From NCBI RefSeq assembly GCF_000559025.1, contig NZ_JAAN01000024.1, positions 1 through 64,000 on the forward strand: a stretch of DNA of 64,000 nt. The letters run 5' to 3'. Source of the DNA: Luteimonas huabeiensis HB2 (GTDB taxonomy: Bacteria > Pseudomonadota > Gammaproteobacteria > Xanthomonadales > Xanthomonadaceae). Shown here one piece after another: positions 33,811 to 42,519 of the stretch. Below the pieces are notes generated by a model. That model was not told the origin of the DNA and did no database searches. It saw only the letters and a program-made list of their open reading frames with translations. Position 1 is the stretch's first letter; every line of letters starts with the position of its first letter. A program made the position numbers and the translations under genes.

Positions 33811-33838
33811 GATGAGAACCGCTCTCATCGTCTACAAT
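33811..33838 (+). promoter_or_regulatory. fpr promoter with Fur-like palindrome
   Basis: GATGAGAACCGCTCTCATC (33811-33829) has perfect 7-bp arms GATGAGA/TCTCATC. It differs at three central positions from the gammaproteobacterial Fur-box form GATGAGAATCATTCTCATC. The -10 TACAAT follows at 33833-33838, so the palindrome covers the -35/spacer and would repress when bound. The fpr ATG is 31 bp beyond the -10. Confidence 0.6.
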
Positions 33839-33869
33839 AGGCGGGTTTTCTCCCGGATCTGGCCCGCGC

Positions 33870-34664
33870 ATGTCCTCCGCATTCGGCACCGAGACGGTGC
33901 TCGACGTCCGCCACTGGACGGACGACTACTTCAGCTTCACCACCACCCGCGACGACGGCTTCCGCTTCGACAACGGGCAGTTCGTGATGATCGGCCTGGA
34001 GACCGAGGGCAAGCCGCTGCTGCGCGCCTACTCGATCGCCAGCGCCAACTGGGAGGAACAGCTGGAGTTCTTCAGCATCAAGGTGCCCGACGGCCCGCTG
34101 ACCTCGCGGCTGAAGAACATCCGTCCCGGCGACCGGATCGTGGTCGGGCGCAAGCCCACCGGCACCCTGCTGATCCACGACCTGCACCCGGGCCGCAACC
34201 TGTATCTGCTCGGTACCGGCACCGGGCTCGCGCCGTGGCTGTCGATCGTCAAGGACCCGGAGACCTACGAGCGCTTCGAGCGGGTGATCCTGTGCCACGG
34301 CGTGCGCCGCACCGCGGACCTCGCCTATCGCGACTACTTCGTCAACGAGCTGCCGCAGCACGAGTTCCTGGGCGAGCAGATCGCGGCGAAGCTGCGCTAC
34401 TACCCGGCCGTCACCCGCGAGCCCTTCGTCTTCGGCGGCCACGATCACCAGGGCCGGCTGACCGCGCTGATGGAGAGCGGTCGCATGATGGAGCACCTGG
34501 GCATCGAGCCGCTGGACCCGGAACACGACCGCGCGATGATTTGCGGCAGTCCGCAGATGCTGGCCGACTTCCGCGCCCTGCTCGACGCCCGCGGCTTCTC
34601 GCCGGCGCCGCGCATCGGCACGCCCGGCCAGTACGTGTTCGAGCGCGCGTTCGTCGAGCGCTGA
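33870..34664 (+). CDS. fpr: Ferredoxin--NADP reductase
   Basis: A 264-residue flavoprotein of bacterial FPR type. The FAD-binding motif RAYSIASANW is near residue 50, the NADP-binding segment LLGTGTGLAPW is near 113, and the C-terminus ends VFERAFVER, matching the subclass that lacks a terminal aromatic. It transfers electrons between NADPH and ferredoxin or flavodoxin and supports oxidative-stress defence and iron-sulfur metabolism. It is monocistronic by spacing, with a Fur-like promoter palindrome. Confidence 0.94.
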   Translation: MSSAFGTETVLDVRHWTDDYFSFTTTRDDGFRFDNGQFVMIGLETEGKPLLRAYSIASANWEEQLEFFSIKVPDGPLTSRLKNIRPGDRIVVGRKPTGTLLIHDLHPGRNLYLLGTGTGLAPWLSIVKDPETYERFERVILCHGVRRTADLAYRDYFVNELPQHEFLGEQIAAKLRYYPAVTREPFVFGGHDHQGRLTALMESGRMMEHLGIEPLDPEHDRAMICGSPQMLADFRALLDARGFSPAPRIGTPGQYVFERAFVER

Positions 34665-34757
34665 CCGCGGGCGACGCGCGGCGTCCGCGTTCCCGCCGCG
34701 CGGTCCGCGATCGCGGGCGCGGCCTGGGGCGCCGTTCCACAGTGCCTCGGCGGCGTC

Positions 34758-34763
34758 TACAAT
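34758..34763 (+). promoter_or_regulatory. -10 element of the uspA-like gene
   Basis: TACAAT in the context GTCTACAAT, the same nine bases as at the fpr promoter. It lies 27 bp before the ATG at 34791, with GGGAGAA as ribosome-binding site. No convincing -35 was found. Confidence 0.45.
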
Positions 34764-34790
34764 CCGGACAGTTTCCGGGAGAACCGCCAC

Positions 34791-35210
34791 ATGAAGATCG
34801 TCGTCGCCGTGGATGGCAGCGAAATCAGCCAGCGCGCCGTCAAGTTCGCGATCAAGCTCGCGCGCGCCACCGCCAAGGCCCGGATCACCGTGGTCGCGGT
34901 GAACCCGGAGCTGTTCCCGGGCGTGGAGCGCAAGATCGGCGCCGAAGCCGCCGCCCGCCACCACGCCGAATCGCACGACGCGCTGCTGGGCCCGGCGCTC
35001 AAGACGCTGGCCCGCGCCAAGGTCGAGTTCACCGAGCGGCGCGAGATCGGCGACATCGCCGCCACCATCCTCGACGTGGCGCACAAGAGCCGCGCCGACC
35101 TGATCGTCATGGGCTCGCACGGCCGCGGCGCGGTCAAGGGCATGCTGCTGGGCTCGGTCTCGGGCAAGGTGCTGGCGCAGTCCGACGTGCCGGTGACCAT
35201 CGTCCGCTGA
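34791..35210 (+). CDS. Universal stress protein (UspA family)
   Basis: A 139-residue single-domain Usp. The ATP-binding signature G-2x-G-9x-G-S is present in GSHGRGAVKGMLLGSVS (108-124), and the N-terminal KIVVAVDGSE strand-loop is typical. ATP-binding Usps help survival under stress and energy limitation. It lies in a redox/stress neighbourhood (fpr, glutathione peroxidase) with its own promoter. Confidence 0.93.
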   Translation: MKIVVAVDGSEISQRAVKFAIKLARATAKARITVVAVNPELFPGVERKIGAEAAARHHAESHDALLGPALKTLARAKVEFTERREIGDIAATILDVAHKSRADLIVMGSHGRGAVKGMLLGSVSGKVLAQSDVPVTIVR

Positions 35211-35235
35211 AGCCGCGCCGGTCCGCCGCCGGCCC

Positions 35236-35736
35236 TCAGGCGCCCGGCGGCGGCTGCGCCAGCGCGCGCTCCAGCGCGCCCGCGAGGGCTTGCGGGCGCC
35301 GCGCCGGACCATAGCGGCGCAGCGGCCGGCCGTCGCGGCCGATCAGGAACTTGGTGAAGTTCCACTTGATCGCGCGCGTGCCCAGCACGCCGCGGCGCGC
35401 GTCCTGCAGCCAGCGCCACAGCGGGTGCGCGCCCGGCCCGTTGACCTCGACCTTGGCGAACATCGGGAAATCCACCCGGTAGCGCAGGTCGCAGAACGCG
35501 CGGATCGCCTCCGCGTCGCCCGGCTCCTGCGCGCCGAACTGGTTGCACGGAAAGCCCAGCACGACCAGGCCCCGCTCGCGGTAGCGCGTCCACAGCGCCT
35601 GCAGCCCGGCGTACTGCGGGGTGAAGCCGCAGGCCGAGGCCACGTTCACCACCAGCGCGACCTGGCCGCGATAGCGCGCCAGCGGCGCGGGGCCGCCTTC
35701 GAGGTCGACGGCATCGAAGTCGTAGAGGGTCGGCAT
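35236..35736 (-). CDS. Glutathione peroxidase (cysteine type), cytoplasmic
   Basis: A 166-residue GPx. The peroxidatic residue is Cys36 in NVASACGFTPQ, with Gln66 (GFPCNQFGAQ) and Trp125-Asn126 (KWNFTKF) completing the tetrad. It reduces hydroperoxides using thioredoxin or glutathione. No signal peptide is present. The start at MPTLYDFDAV is the conserved N-terminus; the frame is open upstream. It is convergent with the uspA-like gene. A second GPx with a changed motif is at 56739. Confidence 0.93.
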   Translation of the reverse strand: MPTLYDFDAVDLEGGPAPLARYRGQVALVVNVASACGFTPQYAGLQALWTRYRERGLVVLGFPCNQFGAQEPGDAEAIRAFCDLRYRVDFPMFAKVEVNGPGAHPLWRWLQDARRGVLGTRAIKWNFTKFLIGRDGRPLRRYGPARRPQALAGALERALAQPPPGA

Positions 35737-35891
35737 GGCGGGTTGCGGGCGGGCGGCCCAGTCTATCCCGCGAAGGCGCGCCCGTGCGCCCCCGCGGAGG
35801 CCCGCCCCGGTACCGCCTGTGCCGATGGTCACGGGCCCCGGCCCCGGCCGGCGGGGTATTCTTCGGGGTTCCGCCGTTCCAGGATTCGCCG

Positions 35892-38123
35892 ATGAAGCAT
35901 CCGCTCAGCCTGGCGCTCGCCGCCGCCATCGCCGGCCTCAGCGCCCCCGCCCTCGCCCTTGCCCAGGACGCCGCGCCCGCGCAGGCGGCCGCGCCCGCGC
36001 AGGCGCAGCAGGACAACCCCTTCTTCCAGGCCAGCCCGCTGGATCTGCAGTACCCGCAGTTCGACCGCATCCGCGACGAGCACTTCGCCCCGGCCTTCGA
36101 CGCCGGCATGCGCGAGAACCTGGCCGAGATCGAGCGCATCGCCGCCAATCCCGAGCCGCCGACGTTCGACAACACCATCGTCGCGCTGGAGAAGTCGGGC
36201 CAGTTGCTCGGCCGCGCGCTGCGCGTGTTCTACAACCTGGTCGGCGCCGACACCAACGACGCGCGCAAGCGGCTGCAGGCCGAGTACTCGCCGAAGCTGG
36301 CCGCGCACCGCGACGCGATCTCGCTCGACCCGCGGTTGTTCGCGCGCATCAAGACCCTGTACGACACCCGCGCCTCGCTGGGCCTCGACGCCGAGGGCAC
36401 GCGCCTGGTCGAGCAGTACTACAACGATTTCGTACGCGCCGGCGCGCAGCTCGACGAGGCGCAGAAGGCGCGCCTGAAGGAGATCAACGCCGAGCTCGCC
36501 ACCCTCGGCACCACCTTCAGCCAGAACGTGCTGGCCGAGGTCAACGATTCGGCGGTGGTGGTCGATACCCGCGAGGAACTGGACGGCCTGACCGAACAGC
36601 AGATCGCCGCCGCCGCCGAGGCGGCGAAGTCGCGCGGGCTGGCGGGCAAGTACGTCATCACCCTGCTCAATACCACCGGCCAGCCGCCGCTGTCGCAGCT
36701 GACCGACCGCGACCTGCGCCGCCGCATCCACGAGGCCTCGGTCGCCCGCGGCGCGCGCGGCAACCAGTGGGACAACACCGCCATCGTCTCGCAGGTGCTG
36801 CGCCTGCGCGCGGAGCGCTCGCGGATGCTGGGCTTCCCCACCACCGCCCACTACGTGCTCGCCGACGAGACCGCCAAGACCCCGGAGGCGGTCAACGACA
36901 TGCTCGGGCAGCTCGCCCCGGCCGCGGTGGCCAATGCGCGCCGCGAGGCCGCCGAGCTGCAGCGCATGATCGACCAGGAGCAGGCCGCTAAGGGCGAGCC
37001 GAGCTTCGAGCTGGCCGCCTGGGACTGGGCTTTCTATTCCGAGAAGGTGCGCCAGGCCAAGTACGAGTTCGACGAGGCCCAGCTCAAGCCCTACCTGGAG
37101 ATGGTGAACGTGCTGGAGAACGGCGTCTTCCACGCCGCCAATCAGTTCTACGGCATCAGCTTCAAGCAGCGCACCGACCTGCCGCTCTATCACCCCGACA
37201 CCCGCGTCTACGACGTCTTCGACGCCGACGGCAGCCAGCTGGCGATCTTCATCTTCGACCCCTACGCGCGCGAGTCCAAGCGCGGCGGCGCCTGGATGAA
37301 CTCCTACGTCTCGCAGTCGTCGCTGATGGGCACCAAGCCGGTCGTGGCCAACCACCTCAACATCCCCAAGCCGCCGGCCGGCGAGCCGACGCTGCTGACC
37401 TGGGACGAGGTCACCACGATGTTCCACGAGTTCGGCCATGCGCTGCACGGCATGTTCTCCGACGTGACCTATCCCTACTTCAGCGGCACCAGCGTGCCGC
37501 GCGACTTCGTGGAATTCCCCTCGCAGGTCAACGAGATGTGGGCGGACTGGCCGAGCATCCTCGCCAACTACGCCAAGCACTACGAGACCGGGGAGCCGAT
37601 GCCGCAGGCGCTGCTGGACAAGGTGACCGCCGCCGCCCAGTTCAACCAGGGCTTCGCCACCACCGAATACCTGGCCGCGGCGATGCTCGACCAGCGCTGG
37701 CACCAGACCCCGGCCGAGCAGATCCCCGACGCCGACGGCGTGGTCGCCTTCGAGGCGCGCGCGCTCGCCGCCGACGGCATCGACTACGCGCCGGTGCCGC
37801 CGCGCTACCGCACGCCCTACTTCAGCCACATCATGGGCGGCTACGCGGCCGGCTACTACGCCTACATCTGGTCCGAGGTGCTCGATGCCAACACGGTGAA
37901 GTGGATCGAGGAACACGGCGGCCTGACCCGCGCCAACGGCGACCGCCTGCGCGCGACGCTGCTCTCGCGCGGCGGCAGCCGCGACGCGCTGCAGCTGTTC
38001 CGCGATTTCGCCGGCCACGAGCCGGACATCCGGCCGCTGCTGGTCAAGCGCGGCCTGGTCGCCACCGCCGACGACTCCGCCGCGCCGGAATCGGCCGAGC
38101 CCGTGCCCGGCAACGACGACTGA
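35892..38123 (+). CDS. dcp: Periplasmic M3 family peptidyl-dipeptidase (Dcp/OpdA type)
   Basis: A 743-residue M3 metallopeptidase with a Sec signal (MKHPLSLALAAAIAGLSAPALA) and an Ala/Gln-rich linker. Zinc ligands are His512 and His516 in HEFGH, with catalytic Glu513 and third ligand Glu541 (DFVEFPSQ). Late residues HIMGGYAAGYY... match substrate-binding segments of Dcp. It cleaves dipeptides or short peptides in the periplasm. The last 20 or so residues are an acidic tail. Oligopeptidase A is the alternative, but the signal peptide favours an exported Dcp-type enzyme. Confidence 0.93.
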   Translation: MKHPLSLALAAAIAGLSAPALALAQDAAPAQAAAPAQAQQDNPFFQASPLDLQYPQFDRIRDEHFAPAFDAGMRENLAEIERIAANPEPPTFDNTIVALEKSGQLLGRALRVFYNLVGADTNDARKRLQAEYSPKLAAHRDAISLDPRLFARIKTLYDTRASLGLDAEGTRLVEQYYNDFVRAGAQLDEAQKARLKEINAELATLGTTFSQNVLAEVNDSAVVVDTREELDGLTEQQIAAAAEAAKSRGLAGKYVITLLNTTGQPPLSQLTDRDLRRRIHEASVARGARGNQWDNTAIVSQVLRLRAERSRMLGFPTTAHYVLADETAKTPEAVNDMLGQLAPAAVANARREAAELQRMIDQEQAAKGEPSFELAAWDWAFYSEKVRQAKYEFDEAQLKPYLEMVNVLENGVFHAANQFYGISFKQRTDLPLYHPDTRVYDVFDADGSQLAIFIFDPYARESKRGGAWMNSYVSQSSLMGTKPVVANHLNIPKPPAGEPTLLTWDEVTTMFHEFGHALHGMFSDVTYPYFSGTSVPRDFVEFPSQVNEMWADWPSILANYAKHYETGEPMPQALLDKVTAAAQFNQGFATTEYLAAAMLDQRWHQTPAEQIPDADGVVAFEARALAADGIDYAPVPPRYRTPYFSHIMGGYAAGYYAYIWSEVLDANTVKWIEEHGGLTRANGDRLRATLLSRGGSRDALQLFRDFAGHEPDIRPLLVKRGLVATADDSAAPESAEPVPGNDD

Positions 38124-38145
38124 CGCCCGCGGACTGGTGTCGCGG

Positions 38146-38175
38146 CAGGCCGTCCGGGGCGACCCGGGCGGCCTG
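38146..38175 (+). terminator. Hairpin downstream of the M3 peptidase gene
   Basis: CAGGCCG (38146-38152) and CGGCCTG (38169-38175) form a stem with further inner pairing (CCGGG/CCCGG), 23 bp past the stop; TCGCGTTTCG follows. It lacks a real T-run, so its strength is doubtful. Confidence 0.4.
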
Positions 38176-38853
38176 TCGCGTTTCGGGGCCCGCTCGATCG
38201 TCCGCCCCCCCCGACCGGGCCGGCGCGAACGCGCGGCCGGCCCGTTCGTCGGGCGCGGAAGCCCTCGCACGCCTTGCGACGCCCGCCGGACGTTGACCCG
38301 ACCGGTCTCCTGGGATAGAAGTGCGGGCAGGCAGCGACGCGCGGTTGCCTGCTGAATGGGCCGACGCCGTCGCCGAGAAGCTGGAGACTTCGATCTGCGA
38401 GGCCGTCCGATGGACATGGACAACGGCGACGCACGCCCGCTCGCCCCTCCGGACGGCGCCGTCGCGAGCGACCGGCGCTCCGGACCGGGACCCGAAACCG
38501 CGCCGCTAGCGGCCCGGCGCGATACCGGGTGGACCGTGGCGGCCCGCCGCCCGTGCGGCCGATCCGAGGCCGCAGCGACCCGCCCCGTATCGCCTGCGCT
38601 CCGGTGGCGTCGTGCCCGGCGCCATGCGCGCCGTTTCTCGACAGTCCCCCCGCCGCGCCACGATCCGACGAACGCGCCGACGGTGCGCCCGACCGGGCGA
38701 TCGCCGGCGCTTCTCCATGGCATCTCGACCGCCGCCGCTGCGCGCGCGATGCCGCACCGTCCTCGGCGCGGGCGGGCATCCATCCGTCGGCCCCATGGGA
38801 GCAGCACCCCGGTTTGACTCGAGATTCCAGGACCGAATCGCAAGGAGACCGCA
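38176..38853 (+). other. Long non-coding leader before the methyltransferase fusion
   Basis: About 680 bp with no convincing gene, the longest gap in the window. A possible promoter is TTGACC (38293-38298) with GATAGA (38314-38319) at 15 bp, about 535 bp before the fusion start. A 12-bp perfect palindrome GCCGCTAGCGGC lies at 38502-38513. A rightward open frame from about 38356 to 38817 encodes an Arg/Pro-rich product without recognisable features and is probably fortuitous. The region may be a long 5' leader, hold a small RNA, or be debris from an insertion. Confidence 0.4.
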
Positions 38854-41343
38854 ATGGCCAGCGTCGCGCAGCAAGCTTGCAAGACCGTATCGGATCAGGA
38901 ATGGTCCCTGAGCACCTACATGGAGTTCTACGAGCGGGTCCTCGGCCCCCGCCTCTTCAAACCGTACGGAGAACTCCTGGTCCGGGAAATCCGACAAGAC
39001 ATCCGTCCCGACGCGCCCCCTCGCGACGTGCTCGAGGTCGCATGCGGGACCGGCCGCATCACCACGCATCTTTACGAGGATCTGGCCAAGCCGCTGAACC
39101 TGCGGCTCGTGGCCACGGACCTGTCGAAGATCACCATCGAGATCGCGAAGAAGGCCGTCAGCGAAGAGCTTCGGCGCAACGTCGTCTTCCGCGCCGACGT
39201 GGACATGGCCGACATGCCCTTCGAGGACGACAGCTTCGACGTCATCGTCTGCGGCTTCGGCCTGATGTTTCCTCCGGACAAGGCACGGGTCGCGCGGGAA
39301 TTCAGGCGGGTGCTGCGCCCGGGAGGCCGCATCTACGGCACCGTGTTCCAGTACAACGAACTGTTCGAGCTGACCCGCCAGCTCTCCCGGGAGCGCTTCG
39401 GGACCCCGTCGGCCATCATGAACGCGGCCCTCAGCCTGGCCGATCCTGCTCCCATCATCCAGGCGTTCTCCCTGGAAGGGCTGTGCCGGGGCATCGACGA
39501 GGTCGCGACCTCGCATCCCCTGACCTTCCACCTGGACGACGACGACACGCGCGAGTTCCTCTTCAACGCCTGCATCCTCCTGGAAGAATTCAACCAGTGC
39601 GACGCGGCTGCCCGGCAGCGCTACCTCGATCTGATGCTCGGCGAACTGCATGCGCACGTACCGTCCCGCCACTACCGGGTCAGCGCCTGGCTGCTTCGCG
39701 CGCAGGTCGACGAGGCCGCCAAGGAGGCGGTGGCCGTGCCGAGCCGGGCGCCCGACTTCTCGGAACTGAGCGCCTTCATCCGGCTCGCGCCCGAGCGCGC
39801 CGAGAGCGGGGAGGACGAGGCGCTGCCGCCCGAGGACGCCCGATCGCTGCAGCCCTACCGTGCCCTGAAGGCGGCCTTCCTCGCCGAATGCCCGACCTAC
39901 CCCTACGCCGAGGCGGAGGCGCTGCGCAACGGCGAGTTTTCGCGGCTGGACGCCCACCAGGTCGCCTACCTGGATCACGTCGGCGCCGCCCTGCCCCCGG
40001 AGTGTCTGCTCGAGGACGACTATCGGGCGCTCCGGCGCGACATCCTGGGGAACCCGCACAGCGGCTCGAAGCCCTCCGCCGCAGCCCTGGAAAGGGCCCG
40101 CACGGCGATCTACCGCTTCTTCGGCTGCACGCCGGACGAATACGAAATCGTGTTCACGCCCAACGCAAGCGGCGCCATCCGGCTGGTAGCGGAATCCTTC
40201 CCCTTCGAGCCCGGCTCGGAGCTGCTGCTCGCCAAGGACAACCACACCTCGGTCCACGGCATCCGCGAATACGCGCGCGCCAAGGGGGCCTCGGTGAAGT
40301 ACGTCCCGTTGGACCAGCAACTGCTGATCGTCGAGGCCTCGATGCAGCGCGCGCTCGAGACGCTGCCGCCGGGCCGCCCGCATCTGCTGGCCTACCCCGC
40401 GCAGTCGAACGCCACCGGCGCCAGGCACGATCTGAAGTGGATCCGGCTCGCCCAGGAACGCGGCGCCATGGTGCTGTGCGACGCCGCGGCGTTCGTGCCC
40501 CAGTGCAAACTGGACTGTTCGGTGCATCGTCCGGACTTCGTGCCGGTCTCGTTCTACAAGATATTCGGCCATCCCACCGGTGCCGGGTGCCTCCTCGCGA
40601 GGAGATCGTCCCTGCGCAAGCTGACGCCGCCGTCCTTCGCGGGCGGCGCCGTGTGCTACTACTCCGGCCCCTGGTCGCCGACGGACCGGCTGCTCTACCA
40701 CGACGACTGGAAGCGCTTCGAGGTCGGCACGCCCAACTACGCGTCCTTCCACGCCATCGCCCAGGGCTTCGAGTTCGTCTCCCGGCTGGGGCTCGAGCGC
40801 ATCGGCGCGCGCTCGGCGACGCTGGCGAGATGGCTGGAACGGCAGCTGGCGGAGCTCCGGCACGACGTCCGGAGCCGATCCCCGCTGTGCTGCATCTACG
40901 GCCCCCCGGCCGAGCACAAGGGCGCGACGGTCATGCTGAACTTCTTCGATTGCGACAACGCCCCCATCCCGCACGCGCTGATCAAGCGGCTCGCCGAGCC
41001 CTTCGGCATCGTGCTGCGCAACGGGTGCTTCTGCAATCTGGGCGCGGTGCAGCACGCCACCTACGTCTCGGCCGGAACGGAATACTGCGAGCTCGACAAG
41101 ACCGAGAAGATCCTCGACTGCGCCGCCTTCGACGAAAAGATTCTCGAAAAGGGCGACTGCGGCGCCGTCCGCGTCTCCTTCGGGCTCGGCTCGAACTTCA
41201 GGGACGCCTACCGCTTCTATCTTTTCGCCAGGTGCCTGCTGAACGTCGAGGTCGCGCGGCTGGCCGATGCGCGGACGCCTGGGCGCGCGGACCGACCGCC
41301 TCCCCCCAGCGCCCTCCCGAACGATCAGCGCGCAGCGACGTAG
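38854..41343 (+). CDS. Fusion of SAM-dependent methyltransferase and Moco-sulfurase-like PLP cysteine desulfurase
   Basis: An 829-residue two-domain protein with an excellent ribosome-binding site (AAGGAG, seven bases before the ATG). Residues about 20-290 are a class I methyltransferase: motif I VLEVACGTGRIT (59-70), acidic ATDLS (87-91), and FDVIVCGFGLMFP. Residues about 365-800 are a class V aminotransferase fold closest to the N-terminal domain of molybdenum-cofactor sulfurase: YLDHVGAALPP, NPHSGSKPS, DNHTSVHGIREYA, PAQSNATGARHD, PLP-pairing Asp543 (LCDAAAF), PLP Lys569 (SFYKIFGHPTGAG), FEVGTPNYASF, and GCFCNLGA with Cys725 and Cys727, the site of the persulfide cysteine in Moco sulfurases. 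The MOSC domain is absent. It could mobilise sulfur from cysteine and methylate the sulfurated product, but the substrate is unknown. Base composition looks slightly less GC-extreme than its neighbours, hinting at transfer. Confidence 0.85.
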   Translation: MASVAQQACKTVSDQEWSLSTYMEFYERVLGPRLFKPYGELLVREIRQDIRPDAPPRDVLEVACGTGRITTHLYEDLAKPLNLRLVATDLSKITIEIAKKAVSEELRRNVVFRADVDMADMPFEDDSFDVIVCGFGLMFPPDKARVAREFRRVLRPGGRIYGTVFQYNELFELTRQLSRERFGTPSAIMNAALSLADPAPIIQAFSLEGLCRGIDEVATSHPLTFHLDDDDTREFLFNACILLEEFNQCDAAARQRYLDLMLGELHAHVPSRHYRVSAWLLRAQVDEAAKEAVAVPSRAPDFSELSAFIRLAPERAESGEDEALPPEDARSLQPYRALKAAFLAECPTYPYAEAEALRNGEFSRLDAHQVAYLDHVGAALPPECLLEDDYRALRRDILGNPHSGSKPSAAALERARTAIYRFFGCTPDEYEIVFTPNASGAIRLVAESFPFEPGSELLLAKDNHTSVHGIREYARAKGASVKYVPLDQQLLIVEASMQRALETLPPGRPHLLAYPAQSNATGARHDLKWIRLAQERGAMVLCDAAAFVPQCKLDCSVHRPDFVPVSFYKIFGHPTGAGCLLARRSSLRKLTPPSFAGGAVCYYSGPWSPTDRLLYHDDWKRFEVGTPNYASFHAIAQGFEFVSRLGLERIGARSATLARWLERQLAELRHDVRSRSPLCCIYGPPAEHKGATVMLNFFDCDNAPIPHALIKRLAEPFGIVLRNGCFCNLGAVQHATYVSAGTEYCELDKTEKILDCAAFDEKILEKGDCGAVRVSFGLGSNFRDAYRFYLFARCLLNVEVARLADARTPGRADRPPPPSALPNDQRAAT

Positions 41344-42446
41344 CCGCCCGGCACGCCGCCGGGCGAAAGCACCAGCTGCCAGAGCTGGATCGAGCGTGCG
41401 CGGAAGCTGGCCATGGAGCCGGCCAGGTAGAACAGCCACATGCGCCGGAAGCGCTCGTCGTAGCGCGCCGGCAGCCGCGACCATGCCGCTTCGATGTTGT
41501 CGCGCCAGGCCTGCAAGGTGCGATCGTAGTCGGCGCCGAAGTTGTGCCAGTCCTCGATCACGAAACGCCCTTCCAGCGCGCGCGTGACCTGCGCCGCCGA
41601 CGGCAGCATCGAATTGGGGAAGATGTACCTGGCGATCCACGGATCGGTGCGACTGCGGGAACGGTTGCCGCCGATGGTATGCAGCAGGAACAGGCCGTCG
41701 GGCGCCAGGCAGCGCCGGGCGACGCGGAAATAGGTACGGTAGTTGCGCACCCCGACGTGTTCGAACATGCCGATCGACACGATGCGGTCGAAGCGCTCGT
41801 CCAGCGCGCGGTAATCCTGCAGGCGGATCTCCACCGGCAGCCCGGCGCACAGCGCGCGCGCGTACTCGGCCTGCTCGCGCGAGACCGTCAGCCCCACGCC
41901 TTCAACGCCGTAGCGCTCGGCCGCGTACTTCAGCATCTCGCCCCAGCCGCAGCCGATGTCGAGCAGGCGCATGCCGGGCCGCAGGCCGAGCTTGCGGCAG
42001 CAAAGATCGAGCTTGGCCTCCTGCGCGGCGTCGAGATCGCGGGCCTGGCGCCAGTACCCGCAGCTGTAGACCAGCCGCGCGCCCAGCATCGCGGCGTAGA
42101 GATCGTTGCCGAGGTCGTAGTGGCGCTCGCCGACCTCGAAGCTGCGCCGGCCGGCCTGCGGATTGCCCCAGCGCGCGCGCAGCGCGTCGGCCAGTTCGCC
42201 GGCGCCGCGCACCCGCTCGCCGAGACCGGACCGGATCAGCCGCAGCAGCAGTTCGTCGAGCGCCTCGGTGCGCCACCAGCCGTCCATCCAGCTCTCGCCC
42301 AGGCCGAGCGAGCCCTGCGCGAGCACGCGCCGGTAGAAGCGTTCGTCTTCGACCCGCAGGTCCCATGGGCGGTCGCCGTCGACGCGCACGTCGGCTTCCG
42401 CCAGCAGGGCCTCCACGCGTCGCCGGAAACGGTCTGCGCTGGCCAT
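41325..42446 (-). CDS. cfa: Cyclopropane-fatty-acyl-phospholipid synthase
   Basis: A 373-residue SAM-dependent enzyme. FEVGERHYDLGNDLY (about 103-117), Y-S-C-G-Y-W (127-132), SAM motif LLDIGCGWGEM (161-171), and SIGMFEHVGVRNY are hallmarks of the family. It adds a methylene group from SAM across unsaturated acyl chains of membrane lipids. Its 3' end overlaps the convergent methyltransferase fusion by 19 bp. The C-terminal helical region WLFYLAGSMASFRARSIQLWQ is typical. Confidence 0.94.
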   Translation of the reverse strand: MASADRFRRRVEALLAEADVRVDGDRPWDLRVEDERFYRRVLAQGSLGLGESWMDGWWRTEALDELLLRLIRSGLGERVRGAGELADALRARWGNPQAGRRSFEVGERHYDLGNDLYAAMLGARLVYSCGYWRQARDLDAAQEAKLDLCCRKLGLRPGMRLLDIGCGWGEMLKYAAERYGVEGVGLTVSREQAEYARALCAGLPVEIRLQDYRALDERFDRIVSIGMFEHVGVRNYRTYFRVARRCLAPDGLFLLHTIGGNRSRSRTDPWIARYIFPNSMLPSAAQVTRALEGRFVIEDWHNFGADYDRTLQAWRDNIEAAWSRLPARYDERFRRMWLFYLAGSMASFRARSIQLWQLVLSPGGVPGGYVAAR

Positions 42447-42519
42447 GGTACGACCCGGAAGCGGCCGGCCCTTGCCCGGCCCGGCGCCAGTCTACGCCAT
42501 GAACGGGCGCCGGTGCGCC

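Noticed and set aside
38356-38817. A 153-codon rightward open frame in the leader before the fusion gene
   Set aside because: The product is Arg/Pro-rich without a domain or signal, has no clear ribosome-binding site, and its composition is what random frames give at this GC content. Kept only as a possibility in the leader entry.
37862-38854. A 330-codon leftward open frame across the end of dcp and the leader
   Set aside because: No ribosome-binding site, no recognisable domain, and it overlaps the conserved C-terminus of the M3 peptidase.
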